Of a stretch of DNA of 64,000 nt, positions 36,717 through 46,399 are shown piece by piece. Position 1 is the stretch's first letter; each line of letters opens with the position of its first letter. The stretch is from positions 15,517 to 79,516 of the forward strand of contig DOPG01000178.1 of the NCBI GenBank assembly GCA_003513555.1, in the 5' to 3' direction. The notes beneath the pieces are model-generated. The model made no database searches and was not told the origin of the DNA. It was given only the letters and a program-made list of their open reading frames with translations. The position numbers and the translations under genes are program-made. The DNA comes from Rhodopirellula sp. GTDB taxonomy: Bacteria > Planctomycetota > Planctomycetia > Pirellulales > Pirellulaceae.

Positions 36717-38882
36717 TTGATGAATCACCTTCGCTTGTTGGCGTACCTGCTTGCACTGATCTGCCTGCCATTTTTTTCTCCCGGAATCGGAGTTAGTCAA
36801 GACAAAATCGACGCCGCACAGCCCGCTGAAATCGAACCCGACGAGCAACTGCTGGCTGACTGGACAAGCCCAGACTTCTGGCAGACTGCAGACAAAAATG
36901 CCGCCGCAGACAGTTGGGAATTCACGGATGGCGAGGTTCGGCTAGTCCGGCCACAAGGCGGCAAGGGTAGTCTTGTCAGTCGTCCGTTGCCACCCAATTT
37001 TGAACTCTCCTTCGATTGGAAAATTCAAGCCAACACCAACACCGGATTGAAGTATCGTGTCCGAAAATACGGGTCGAAGTATTACGGTGTTGAATATCAG
37101 ATCATTGACGATAGCCCAACCGCTTCTACCAAAGGATCGACGGCGGCGATCTATGACTTGGTAAGCCCAAGCGTCCCAAAGAATCTGAATCCAACCGGCA
37201 AATGGAATACAGCAAAGATCGTTGCCAATGGCCCCATTTTGCGTCACTACCTCAATGGTGATTTGGTATCCGAAATTACCACCCTTGGTCCTACTTGGGA
37301 TTCCAACCTTGCGGTAAGTAAATTTTGGGGCCTTGAAAATTTTGGCAGCCCAATCGCCGGCGATCGAATCATGCTTACCGACCACGGTGGTAAAGCTGCA
37401 TACCGCAATTTTCACTTCTCCGAAATCAAAATCCCCAGCACACCCATAGCAGATTCGACGACGGGACCATTTCTAGCCAATGGAATGAGAAACAGTTGGG
37501 CCAACCAAGACTCAATCGTGCTTTGGACACGGACAACGCGTCACAAGCAGATGAACAAGGATGGAAAACTTTTCCGCACGTTGTCATCAAAAGATGCTTC
37601 AAAGCTATCCAAGAACACAGATGCGGAGCAGATTCTTGCTGCTCAACTACCGCAAGGTGCTATTTTGGATGACATGTTTGGTGCATGCCCAGGTCAAGAA
37701 GGCGAAGTACGCTTGATCTATTTTCCGAAACTTCAACGCCGAGCACTTAAGAGCACGCCGTGGAAACGAACCGTTGCCAGCAACGACTTCACCACCCAAT
37801 GGCAACTGAACAACCTCAAACCAGGGACGCATTACGCCGCCATTGTTGAGGCTCGCGCTTCTAAGGGAGAACCACCGACCACCGTAATTCGTGGAGGCTT
37901 TGAAACTGCGCCGGCAACTGATGCAAAGAAAAACATCAAGTTCTGCATGACTACTTGTCATGATTTCATTCGACGCGATGACGGCCTGCGGGGACACAAA
38001 ATTTATCCAGCCATGACAAGGATCGACCCTGATTTTATCGTCCACGCCGGGGACATTGAATACTACGACAAGCCAGATCCCTGGGCGATGACACTAGAAC
38101 TGATGCGTTTCAAATGGGGCCGGCTCTTTGCTCTACCCAGCAATCGTCAGTTTTACCAAAACACGACCAGCTACTTCCTGAAAGATGATCATGACACACT
38201 AAAAAACGACTGTTCTCCCGGGCAAAATTATGGCTCGGTTAGTTTTGAACAGGGAGTGAATTTATTCAATCAAGAACAATTCCCAGCCCATAACCCACGC
38301 TACCAGACCGTACGTTGGGGAAAAGATCTTCAAATCTGGTTTCTGGAAGGTCGTGATTTCCGAAGCCCTAATCAAATGCTTGATGGGCCAGAAAAAACAA
38401 TTTTAGGTAAGGAACAGAAAGAATGGCTATTCAAAACCCTTGATGCCTCACAAGCAAAATTCAAACTGGTATTCAGCCCCACACCTATCGTTGGTCCTGA
38501 TCGAAAAAACAAAAAGGACAATCACGCCAACACAATCTTTGCTCATGAGGGCAAAGAGCTTCGAGATAGACTATCGCAATACAAGGATCTAATTGTGCTT
38601 TGCGGCGATCGTCATTGGCAGTACGCATCTCGTGATGAAGATTCGGGTCTCTGGGAATTCGGATGTGGTCCAGGGAGCGAAAAGCATCAACTCGGCTGGA
38701 ACCCCAAGGACAAGCGACCTGTTCATCAATTTCTTCGTGTCGCTGGTGGATTTCTTTCTGGAGAAATAAAGTACACAACAAAGCGATCCCAACTCACATT
38801 GCAGCATCGCAAAGTAAATGGGGACATCGTAAGTGAATTTCAGTTTCCGGCTGAGCAAACTGAGATCAAATCCGAAGATTAA
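36717..38882 (+). CDS. DUF1080 domain-PhoD-type phosphatase fusion
   Basis: This 721-residue secreted protein has a signal peptide (1-27). Residues about 45-245 form a DUF1080/3-keto-disaccharide hydrolase-like beta-sandwich (SFDWKIQANTNTGLKYRV, GVEYQIIDD). Residues about 250-715 form a PhoD-like metallophosphatase: a fibronectin-like domain, then CMTTCHDF, HAGDIEYYD, DDHDTLKND, and GDRHWQY with metal-site residues. The natural substrate may be a phosphoester on a carbohydrate bound by the N-terminal domain. A second PhoD-like gene lies at 51682. Confidence 0.82.
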   Translation: MMNHLRLLAYLLALICLPFFSPGIGVSQDKIDAAQPAEIEPDEQLLADWTSPDFWQTADKNAAADSWEFTDGEVRLVRPQGGKGSLVSRPLPPNFELSFDWKIQANTNTGLKYRVRKYGSKYYGVEYQIIDDSPTASTKGSTAAIYDLVSPSVPKNLNPTGKWNTAKIVANGPILRHYLNGDLVSEITTLGPTWDSNLAVSKFWGLENFGSPIAGDRIMLTDHGGKAAYRNFHFSEIKIPSTPIADSTTGPFLANGMRNSWANQDSIVLWTRTTRHKQMNKDGKLFRTLSSKDASKLSKNTDAEQILAAQLPQGAILDDMFGACPGQEGEVRLIYFPKLQRRALKSTPWKRTVASNDFTTQWQLNNLKPGTHYAAIVEARASKGEPPTTVIRGGFETAPATDAKKNIKFCMTTCHDFIRRDDGLRGHKIYPAMTRIDPDFIVHAGDIEYYDKPDPWAMTLELMRFKWGRLFALPSNRQFYQNTTSYFLKDDHDTLKNDCSPGQNYGSVSFEQGVNLFNQEQFPAHNPRYQTVRWGKDLQIWFLEGRDFRSPNQMLDGPEKTILGKEQKEWLFKTLDASQAKFKLVFSPTPIVGPDRKNKKDNHANTIFAHEGKELRDRLSQYKDLIVLCGDRHWQYASRDEDSGLWEFGCGPGSEKHQLGWNPKDKRPVHQFLRVAGGFLSGEIKYTTKRSQLTLQHRKVNGDIVSEFQFPAEQTEIKSED

Positions 38883-38913
38883 GAACACTAGCAGAACGCA
38901 GATGATTCACACT

Positions 38914-40275
38914 TCATTTCGCATGCTGCTGAATCATCTGCATCAAATCGGCAGAAGGCTGGTTCAGTGTCATCACTTGAGCTGGACCAGAAGGATTCTT
39001 TCGGTCTCGCACAATCACGATCACTTCATGACCATTGGTTGAATCGACGTCAGCAAAAAGCATTTCACTTGGTGTGCTACGAGCAGCTCCAATCGCGGCA
39101 TTGACCCCGGTTGATCCGACCTTGGAAGTCGCGCCAACACTTGGAACTTCTTGCTGCAATGACGCGAGTCGTGTCTGAGGAGGCTGAGCACGTTTGTAAA
39201 TCGTCGACAGACCAGTTTTGTCAAGTTGCCACTGCACAGACCCCGGACCAGCATAAATCCCAACATCACCTTCGTAATCAGCGGCATTACACACACCAAT
39301 CAATCTCCCTGCTTCATCAAACAGGCCACCACCACTTCGACCATCAATGGGTGCACCAGCTATCTCAAGATTGGAAACTCCCAAATGCTGATCATACTTA
39401 TCGACACCGGTTATCCTTGTGTCCCGGCGTGAAGGATCAGCGCCCCTATCACAACCAAAACTGAAAGCGGTTTGACCGGCACGCACTCGTTCCTGCGGAT
39501 GAATCATTGGGACTGGCTGCATCTGAAATCCAGGACGAATCGCAACAAGTGCAACATCATGCGTGTCAGCATCGTAGTCTAGTAATTCGCCAACGACGGT
39601 GTGAGTCTGCCCTCCAACATAAACGTCGACTTCAATCTTTCCTTGCCCCTTGTTTTCCCGAAACAGATGCCCACATGTTAAAACCAACGCCTGATCACCG
39701 TTAGTATCAATAACCGTACCAGTGCCAGCACCGTACCCATGTCCATCATGGACGCGAAGACGAACTGTTGCCGCGCGGGCAATTTCGATCGCTTGTGCAA
39801 GCGACACCGTGGGCATCGCTTCACTAGTGGCAGAAACTGGAGCGACTGTTGCTGATGTTCCACCGGCAAGTGGTGCAAGGCGAGTCGCCGGTGCGGCAAT
39901 ATTTTGAAAAGACGGATCCATTGCCCGGGTGGGAATCCGAGGTCCCGATGGACTGCTCGCTAACGCCGCCTGCAAAGCCGGCATAGATTGCTGCCCGATC
40001 AACCTGGCGACCTCTTGGCCACCTGACAAGACAACATACGTCGGTGTCTTGCGGATGCCATAGCGGGCCGCCAAGTGTGGTTCTGTCACGACATCCACAT
40101 GCCGAATGGCAACCCCTTTGCTAGCAAGCTGAGCAAGGGTCGGCTTCATGGCCTGGCAGGGAGCGCAGTGCGCAGACGAGAAATCCAGCAAAATTGCATC
40201 ACCACCGAAGGCGGCCTGCGAGGCAGCGAGAATCCAAAGTAAACCGGCAACCGATAGTGCGAAAAATGATCTCAT
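38914..40275 (-). CDS. Secreted thioredoxin-fold/trypsin-like protease fusion
   Basis: This 453-residue protein starts at ATG 40275 behind GGAGGGG; the frame upstream to 40464 looks noncoding. A signal peptide (1-24) leads into a thioredoxin domain (about 25-110) with the active-site CAPC (Cys37, Cys40) and the cis-proline segment KTPTY. The protease domain (about 165-360) has the triad in LTCGHLF, HDVALVAI and DGRSGGGLFD. A Gln/Ala-rich linker connects the two, and the end is low-complexity. It may link disulfide handling with proteolysis in the periplasm. Confidence 0.85.
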   Translation of the reverse strand: MRSFFALSVAGLLWILAASQAAFGGDAILLDFSSAHCAPCQAMKPTLAQLASKGVAIRHVDVVTEPHLAARYGIRKTPTYVVLSGGQEVARLIGQQSMPALQAALASSPSGPRIPTRAMDPSFQNIAAPATRLAPLAGGTSATVAPVSATSEAMPTVSLAQAIEIARAATVRLRVHDGHGYGAGTGTVIDTNGDQALVLTCGHLFRENKGQGKIEVDVYVGGQTHTVVGELLDYDADTHDVALVAIRPGFQMQPVPMIHPQERVRAGQTAFSFGCDRGADPSRRDTRITGVDKYDQHLGVSNLEIAGAPIDGRSGGGLFDEAGRLIGVCNAADYEGDVGIYAGPGSVQWQLDKTGLSTIYKRAQPPQTRLASLQQEVPSVGATSKVGSTGVNAAIGAARSTPSEMLFADVDSTNGHEVIVIVRDRKNPSGPAQVMTLNQPSADLMQMIQQHAK

Positions 40276-40621
40276 CGCAATCGCCCCTCCGTGGACAACA
40301 TGTGCATGAACCCTGCTTTTCGCCAAGGCATCCTGCCATCTGAAAAGCACCGCTGAGCCGAGCGATCTTCGCACTCGGACCTGTGGTGGATAGTCGGTGA
40401 GAAGCCCATTCCGAGGCAAGATCAAACATCGATGTGACTTGAAAACTTGAGGCTTTTTTTGCACTAGGCCAAGGTTTTCCGTATTTTTTTTAGTTCAGCT
40501 ATCCATGAGGACTCGGAAGAAGTGATCCTTTCGAGATTTCAATCGTCACCGTGCCGTCGTATGAAATGTCTCAGGTGATTACAATTCCGCTGACAATCCT
40601 GCTACCCAATTGCATTCATTC
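40276..40621. other. Intergenic region upstream of metG
   Basis: This 346-base gap between divergent genes holds an imperfect hairpin with a T8 tract, listed next. The rest shows no gene. Confidence 0.45.
40441..40490 (+). terminator. Hairpin plus T8 tract in the metG leader region
   Basis: GAAAACTTGAGGC (40441-40453) can pair with the segment ending AAGGTTTTC (to about 40480) through eight pairs including one wobble, then some mismatched pairs. TTTTTTTT follows at 40483-40490. It lies 132 bases before metG on the sense strand, so it could be a leader attenuator or the end of a small RNA. Confidence 0.35.
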
Positions 40622-42661
40622 ATGACACGTAAAATACTCGTCACCAGTGCGCTTCCCTATGCGAATGGCCCGATTCATATCGGACACTTGGTGGAATATA
40701 TCCAGACTGACATTTGGGTCCGATTTCAGAAAATGCGAGGTAACCGTTGTACCTACATTTGTGCTGATGATACCCACGGAACCGCGATCATGATTCGCGC
40801 CCGTAAGGAGGGACGTAGTGAGGAGGCCCTGATTGGGGACATGAGCGCAGCTCATCAGCGTGACTTTTCTGGATTTGGAATCCAGTTTGATCATTACGGT
40901 AGCACCAACAGCGATGCAAATCGCGAAATCTGTGCTGAGTTCTGGAAATCACTCCGAGAGGCAGACCTCGTCACCGAGCGAGCGATCGAACAGCTCTTTG
41001 ATCCCGAGGCGGAAACATTTCTCGCGGATCGTTTTGTTCGCGGTACATGTCCAACCTGCGGTCTTACTGATCAGGCGGGGGACAATTGCACATGTGGCGC
41101 GACCTATAGTCCAACCGATCTGATTGACCCGAAGAGTACGCTCAGTGGTGCTACACCGATCCTCCGCGAATCCCAACATCTGTTTGTCGAATTGGAAAAA
41201 CTGCATGCGCTTTTAAATCATTGGGTTGAAACAAGTGGCGCCCTTCAGACTGAAGTCGCCAACTACTTGAAAGGGCATTTCCTGGCGGAGGAATTGCGGG
41301 ACTGGGACATCAGCAGACCAGCCCCCTATTTTGGATTCGAGATACCCGATTCCCCGGGCAATTACTGGTATGTCTGGTTCGATGCACCAATTGGCTACAT
41401 CGCCAGTACCCGTGAATGGTGTGAAACCAATGGCGAACAGTTGGCAGACTGGTGGCGAGATCCAGAGTGCGAGATTCACCACTTCATCGGCAAGGACATT
41501 ACCTACTTCCACACGCTGTTCTGGCCCGGCATGCTGAAAACAGCCAAGTACAACCTGCCGACTAAGGTACACATTCACGGTTTCCTAAACGTCGACGGCA
41601 AGAAGATGTCAAAGCGTGACGGAACACTGGTCGCTGCAGAGACCTATCTAAAATATGCAAACCCGTCATACCTGAGATATTTTTACGCGACCAAACTGAC
41701 TTCACGCGTGGAGGATCTGGACTTAGGAGTCGAAGAATTCACTGAGAAAGTGAACAGCGATTTGGTTGGCAAAGTCGTTAATTTGGCGAGTCGTGTTGGT
41801 AAGTTTGCCAACAAGACAGGACTCGCCAAAACGTATCCCGATGATGGTGGGCTATTCACCGCAGCGGCCGCGGCTGGTGACGAAATTGCTGCAGCCTACG
41901 AAGCCGGCGAATACGCAAAAGCAATGCGGAAAATCATGGAACTCGCTGACGCGGCAAACCCCTTTGTCGAACATGCCAAGCCATGGGAAATGAACAAGGA
42001 CGAGCAGAGAACTGATGAACTCCGAGACACATGCACGGTGGCATTGAATCTATTTCGCCAGCTTGCTGTTTACCTTTCCCCTGTCCTGCCAGAGTTGGCA
42101 GCGAAATGCGGAGAACTGATGGGTGACGAGATTAGTTCCTGGGATCAAAGCAAAGAGCCGTTGGTCGGAACCCCGGTATCAAAATTCAAACGCATGATGG
42201 ATCGAGTACAACCCGAGGACTTGAAAAAAATGATGGAAGAAAGCAAAGAACTGGCAGCCGAAGATACTGCGGCAGGTGATCAACCCACCTTTAATGACAG
42301 TGACCAACCGCTCAAAGATGAACCACTCGCCGATGAGATCTCCATTGATGACTTCGCAAAGGTAGACCTTAGGGTTGCCCGCGTGGTTAGCGCCGAGCAT
42401 GTTCCGGAAGCAAACAAATTGTTGAAATTGACACTTAGCCTTGGCGGCGAGGAACGTCGGCAGGTCTTCGCAGGAATCAAGGCCGCGTACGAACCTGAGA
42501 ATCTCGTGGGGCGACTGGTTGTCATGGTTGCAAACCTGAAACCAAGGAAAATGCGATTTGGGCTCAGCGAAGGAATGGTAACTGCTGCTGGACCGGGTGG
42601 GGCTGACGTATTTATCCTGAGTGTCGATGATGGCGCGCAGCCTGGACAACGTGTCCACTGA
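40622..42661 (+). CDS. metG: Methionyl-tRNA synthetase
   Basis: This 679-residue class I synthetase attaches methionine to initiator and elongator tRNA-Met. HIGH is at residues 19-22 (PIHIGHL). A zinc-knuckle insert carries CPTCG and CTCG, the KMSKS loop reads KKMSKRDG, and the C-terminal 110 residues form the EMAP/tRNA-binding domain (DFAKVDLRVARVVSAEHV). The acidic linker from about 540 to 570 is long. I start at ATG 40622, which puts ALPYANG at the usual position. It is followed after 32 bases by an alpha/beta hydrolase. Confidence 0.96.
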   Translation: MTRKILVTSALPYANGPIHIGHLVEYIQTDIWVRFQKMRGNRCTYICADDTHGTAIMIRARKEGRSEEALIGDMSAAHQRDFSGFGIQFDHYGSTNSDANREICAEFWKSLREADLVTERAIEQLFDPEAETFLADRFVRGTCPTCGLTDQAGDNCTCGATYSPTDLIDPKSTLSGATPILRESQHLFVELEKLHALLNHWVETSGALQTEVANYLKGHFLAEELRDWDISRPAPYFGFEIPDSPGNYWYVWFDAPIGYIASTREWCETNGEQLADWWRDPECEIHHFIGKDITYFHTLFWPGMLKTAKYNLPTKVHIHGFLNVDGKKMSKRDGTLVAAETYLKYANPSYLRYFYATKLTSRVEDLDLGVEEFTEKVNSDLVGKVVNLASRVGKFANKTGLAKTYPDDGGLFTAAAAAGDEIAAAYEAGEYAKAMRKIMELADAANPFVEHAKPWEMNKDEQRTDELRDTCTVALNLFRQLAVYLSPVLPELAAKCGELMGDEISSWDQSKEPLVGTPVSKFKRMMDRVQPEDLKKMMEESKELAAEDTAAGDQPTFNDSDQPLKDEPLADEISIDDFAKVDLRVARVVSAEHVPEANKLLKLTLSLGGEERRQVFAGIKAAYEPENLVGRLVVMVANLKPRKMRFGLSEGMVTAAGPGGADVFILSVDDGAQPGQRVH

Positions 42662-42693
42662 GTCAAGCTCTGAATCCGAGGTAATCTCTTCCC

Positions 42694-43530
42694 ATGCTGC
42701 GGCGACCCCTTCGCTCTTTCCGGCGCCACCTGCTTGATCGTATGGTCTTGCGGCCATCGCAGCACCCGATTCACGCTCCGACTCTGAAAAGAGTACTACT
42801 GCGACGTGAAACGGAAACCCTTGAGTGTTTTGTTCAGCAGAGCCACAGCGATTCTGAACCACCGGACTTGCTCATCCTCAAATTCCCGGGAACGGCTGGA
42901 CGAGCCGAGCGCTCCACCTCCTTTCCAACCTCGATGGTGGATGTAAAACGAACCGCTATTTGGACTTGGAATCCGCCAGGCTACGGAGGTAGCCATGGAA
43001 AGGCCAGCCTTTCAACGATGGCTCGCGCAGGATCAACTTTCTGGCAGTCGGTTACTGAAAAACATGCCGGCCCGAATACGTCCATTTGGTTGTGCGGAAA
43101 CAGCCTCGGTTGCGCCACCGTTCTTCATGTTGCGGCCAAACACACTCCAAATCCAGCACATACAGGATTGGTTCTTCGAAACCCTCCCCCGCTAAAGCTG
43201 GTTATCAAAAGAGCAGCCGAACCCTATCCACACTTCGGCCTTATCAATCCGGTAATCGCTGATTTATGCGATGCCATGGACACAATGAAAACCGCTCCAA
43301 GAGTAAATCTGAATGCAGTGATTTTGCAATCTGAACTCGATACACTTGTACCTGTTGAGTTTCAGAATGAAATGCTTGAAGGTTACGGTGGATCATTACG
43401 AAAAGTTCTCATGAAAGGAATCGATCATGATGGTCTTTCAAATGAACACCACGAACCCGCTATTTGCGACAGCATACGCTGGTTGTGGAAACATACATCC
43501 CCAACCAACAAGCCTTTGGCGGTCGAGTGA
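42694..43530 (+). CDS. Alpha/beta hydrolase
   Basis: This 278-residue protein has no signal peptide. The nucleophile elbow is GNSLG (Ser137), the Asp is probably in SELDTLVP, and the His in GIDHDGL, so the triad is complete. It resembles BAAT/YfhR-like hydrolases of unknown substrate. It begins 32 bases after metG and ends 15 bases before the GNAT gene, so the three may be co-transcribed. Confidence 0.78.
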   Translation: MLRRPLRSFRRHLLDRMVLRPSQHPIHAPTLKRVLLRRETETLECFVQQSHSDSEPPDLLILKFPGTAGRAERSTSFPTSMVDVKRTAIWTWNPPGYGGSHGKASLSTMARAGSTFWQSVTEKHAGPNTSIWLCGNSLGCATVLHVAAKHTPNPAHTGLVLRNPPPLKLVIKRAAEPYPHFGLINPVIADLCDAMDTMKTAPRVNLNAVILQSELDTLVPVEFQNEMLEGYGGSLRKVLMKGIDHDGLSNEHHEPAICDSIRWLWKHTSPTNKPLAVE

Positions 43531-43545
43531 TAACAGTCAACAAAC

Positions 43546-44040
43546 ATGATTGAAGCAAAAATCCGAAAAGCTGTCGCAGATGACGCAAATGCAATCGCTG
43601 ACATCTACAACCATCACATCGAAATTGGTGGGTCGACGTTCGATACAAAAACATGGGCAGCAACCGATGTAGGCCAACTCATTGAAAAGCCGCCCCCTAA
43701 CGCATGGTTCGTCGCAAATTCAGACCACAAGATCTTGGGCTGGTCAGCTACCCGCCCGCACAGCCAACGTCATGGCTACCGCTACACCTGCGAGACCGCA
43801 ATTTATTTGCATCCGAATTTCACGGGACGTGGCATTGGAGATCAACTGCAGACCAAAATAGAAGAATATTGTCGCCAGGTTGGATTACACCATGCAGTTG
43901 CCAAAATCATTAGTGACAACCACCGAAGCATATCATTCCACCAACGACACGGTTACGAGATTGTCGGTGTCCAAAAGGAAATCGGACGCATGGAAGGCCG
44001 CTGGTGTGATGTCACAATTATGCAACGAATCTTTGAGTGA
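43546..44040 (+). CDS. GNAT acetyltransferase, phosphinothricin acetyltransferase-like
   Basis: This 164-residue protein has the GNAT fold pattern. AIADIYNHHIE at the N-terminus and the acetyl-CoA loop LHPNFTGRGIGDQL in motif A fit the phosphinothricin/methionine-sulfone N-acetyltransferase branch, followed by HQRHGYEIVGVQKEIGR. It probably acetylates an amino compound. It lies just downstream of the hydrolase. Confidence 0.82.
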   Translation: MIEAKIRKAVADDANAIADIYNHHIEIGGSTFDTKTWAATDVGQLIEKPPPNAWFVANSDHKILGWSATRPHSQRHGYRYTCETAIYLHPNFTGRGIGDQLQTKIEEYCRQVGLHHAVAKIISDNHRSISFHQRHGYEIVGVQKEIGRMEGRWCDVTIMQRIFE

Positions 44041-44106
44041 TCTCCGACGTTTGCCGTGAGATGAAACTGCCGAAGAAAAGGCAACTATCAGGCTCGTTTT
44101 TCTCGT

Positions 44107-45138
44107 TCATCGACTGGCAGATCGTGCTTCAGAAAGCATGCTGACCATCTCGGGCAATATGAGTGATGCTGGCAGTGCGTAACTAACGACGCGACCAGCG
44201 CGAGCGATGTTGATCCCAATGACATTGCCTTTGGTATCCATCAGAGGACCACCGCACTCGTCAGGGTCTAACACGGTATCGTGCTGCATGACTTGGTCAA
44301 AACCTGACAGGCGAACATTTCGTGGCCCGTTGACCCGTGCATCACTTTCGGATTCTCGCATGACATTCAGATCACGAATTGACGCATCTACATCCATCGT
44401 AGTGGAATCGTTTTCTTCCTCATCCCGTGTGATTGTCAGGCGAACACTTTCTCCTGGAAACATTCCACGTAACGTTTCGATGACACCCAATCGGCTTCGT
44501 TCTTGCCGCCCGTTGATTGCGATGATCAGATCACCCTTTTTCAAGCCGGCGGCTTCCGCCCCACTGTCGGGGAAGACGCCGCGTACCATAGCTCTTCCTG
44601 TCCGGTCATCCTGAAGCAGTACACCGAGTCGACCTTGGTGCGAAATCCGGCGCGGCTTCGCACCGATCACGCCCAACCCGATGGGGTTTGATTTCCGACC
44701 AACGCTGATCACAAAGCTCGCGACCGGGGGGATTTCGCCGGCGAACTCAGCAGGCCTCAAGGTTAGATCCCCTTCGACCCTTAACAGCGCTAGATCGTTG
44801 CTCCGTCGCACGGCTGCAACGCGGGCGGGCAGTAGTTGTCCATCGCTAAGTCGCACCCGGATCGGATCGCCACTCAATTCACTTCGCTTGGTCAGTATGA
44901 ACCCATCCTCCGCGACAATCGTTCCCAATGCGACCGGTTGATCCCCACTATACACCTGCACAACAGATCCAGAGATTTTCTCCGTCACTGGTCGAACCAG
45001 ATTCATCATGGACGCATTATCACGCCGTGGAAGTGGCTCGAATTGAGCAAACAACGCTTGCCCCTCGGTAGCCAATATCGTGGCGATAAAAACAGAGGAA
45101 AGTGTTATTGCATAAGATCGCATGCTGCTGTCAACCAT
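44107..45138 (-). CDS. Pseudo-HtrA: trypsin-like fold with a PDZ domain inserted, no catalytic triad
   Basis: This 343-residue protein has a leader (about 5-32). The first beta-barrel (about 50-155) is HtrA-like, but the catalytic His position reads ILTKRSEL instead of TNNHV, so Ser replaces it. Asp remains in NDLALLRVE. A PDZ domain (about 170-250, with GRLGVLLQDDRTG, AGLKKGDLIIAINGR) follows, and only then the serine-loop equivalent DPDECGGPLMD (Cys295 for Ser) and GNVIGINIARAGRVVSYALP. So the PDZ sits inside the second barrel and two triad residues are lost. I use ATG 45138; TTG 45201 would overlap the neighbour's stop. It follows an intact HtrA gene. Confidence 0.8.
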   Translation of the reverse strand: MVDSSMRSYAITLSSVFIATILATEGQALFAQFEPLPRRDNASMMNLVRPVTEKISGSVVQVYSGDQPVALGTIVAEDGFILTKRSELSGDPIRVRLSDGQLLPARVAAVRRSNDLALLRVEGDLTLRPAEFAGEIPPVASFVISVGRKSNPIGLGVIGAKPRRISHQGRLGVLLQDDRTGRAMVRGVFPDSGAEAAGLKKGDLIIAINGRQERSRLGVIETLRGMFPGESVRLTITRDEEENDSTTMDVDASIRDLNVMRESESDARVNGPRNVRLSGFDQVMQHDTVLDPDECGGPLMDTKGNVIGINIARAGRVVSYALPASLILPEMVSMLSEARSASR

Positions 45139-45184
45139 CTTGCACCAAACCGAATCTGGACTGTGAAGTCTCTTCTTAGTACTG

Positions 45185-46339
45185 TTACTCGCCTCGCCCA
45201 ATTACAACCCGAAAGAAAACGGGGCGTCCGTCACGCTGACCACGCACGCGAACGTTCTCACCGGGCATCGTCTCTGCGACGGCTGCTTTCAGCGATTGAA
45301 AATCTGTAATTTTTCGATCACCAAACTCCTTGATGATGTCCCCTTCCCGTATTCCAGCTTTCTTCGCGGCCGAGCTGGGACGAACAACATCAATCACTGC
45401 CTCCTCAACCCGGGAGTTGCCTTGCACGCCGAGTACAGGACGAAACCCAGGCAGAGCCCCCCATGAGTCACCTGCCGCCAACCGGTCCCATGAGTTCCTA
45501 TAATTATCAATCGGAATGTGCAAATTTTCTTCCACGTCATTCCCGATCCGACTATGAATCGCGATCAAATTGCCTGACAAATCAAACAATGGGCCACCGC
45601 TGTCGCCGCCAATCAATGCACAGTCAGTCCGCAATGCAGATCGATTAACACGAGCGATCCGCCCAACGCGTGTGACAACGCCTCGTGCTTGGTCGAACCC
45701 ACTGGGATGGCCGGTCGCAATGCACCACATACCGCGGGCCAACTTGCTACTGTCGCCTAACGTTGCATGGGGCCACTCCACTCCCTCGTTTTGGCCTGCG
45801 CTGATCTGCAACATGCCGGCGTCAACATTCTTATTCAAACCAAGTGTCATCGCTTTTAGTTGCCGTCCATTTGCCAAAATCACAGTCGCTGGCTTGTTCG
45901 GTCTCATCGCTACATGAGCAGCGGTTAATACCTTGCCGCCACCATCGATGATCACGCCACAGCCTTGTGCTTGGCCAATTTTAATGCTGACGGTGCAGAG
46001 CTTGGCTGCCTCTGAGATTTTTCCGAATTGCTGTTCGAGCAGTCGAAGCTGTTCGAGAGATTTGGGTACTGTCCCTGCTGAAAGAATCTTCTGAAGATCG
46101 CGAGGAACAGGAATCTTCGTCTCAGACGACTCATCTCCTTGCGTCGGAGCGGCTACTGGGGGCTGTGCCTCGGCAGTAAGCCCTAGCATCCCAAAGCCCA
46201 ATGCTAGAAAGGCGAATGCCGCAATAATCGAATGCGGTTTGCCGACGACGGATGGTTTCGTTATGTAGTAATGCACGGCTGCCTCGAATCGCGGCTCGAA
46301 GTTGGCGATCACGTACCTGTATTCAGATACGCTCTCCAT
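45185..46339 (-). CDS. HtrA-type serine protease with PDZ domain
   Basis: This 384-residue protein has an unusually long N-terminal part before its hydrophobic leader (about 36-58), so it may be membrane-anchored. The triad is intact: LTAAHV (His142), NVDAGML (Asp173) and GGDSGGPL (Ser247). One PDZ domain (about 300-380, with AGIREGDIIKEFGDRKI) follows in the usual order. It should act as an envelope quality-control protease. The pseudo-HtrA gene follows 46 bases downstream, so the two are probably co-expressed and may form a heteromer. Confidence 0.88.
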   Translation of the reverse strand: MESVSEYRYVIANFEPRFEAAVHYYITKPSVVGKPHSIIAAFAFLALGFGMLGLTAEAQPPVAAPTQGDESSETKIPVPRDLQKILSAGTVPKSLEQLRLLEQQFGKISEAAKLCTVSIKIGQAQGCGVIIDGGGKVLTAAHVAMRPNKPATVILANGRQLKAMTLGLNKNVDAGMLQISAGQNEGVEWPHATLGDSSKLARGMWCIATGHPSGFDQARGVVTRVGRIARVNRSALRTDCALIGGDSGGPLFDLSGNLIAIHSRIGNDVEENLHIPIDNYRNSWDRLAAGDSWGALPGFRPVLGVQGNSRVEEAVIDVVRPSSAAKKAGIREGDIIKEFGDRKITDFQSLKAAVAETMPGENVRVRGQRDGRPVFFRVVIGRGE

Positions 46340-46399
46340 TATAGACTCTATTCAAGATCCTTGGAAAAGTGATCTCTGCTAACAGGAAAACCAACTGAA

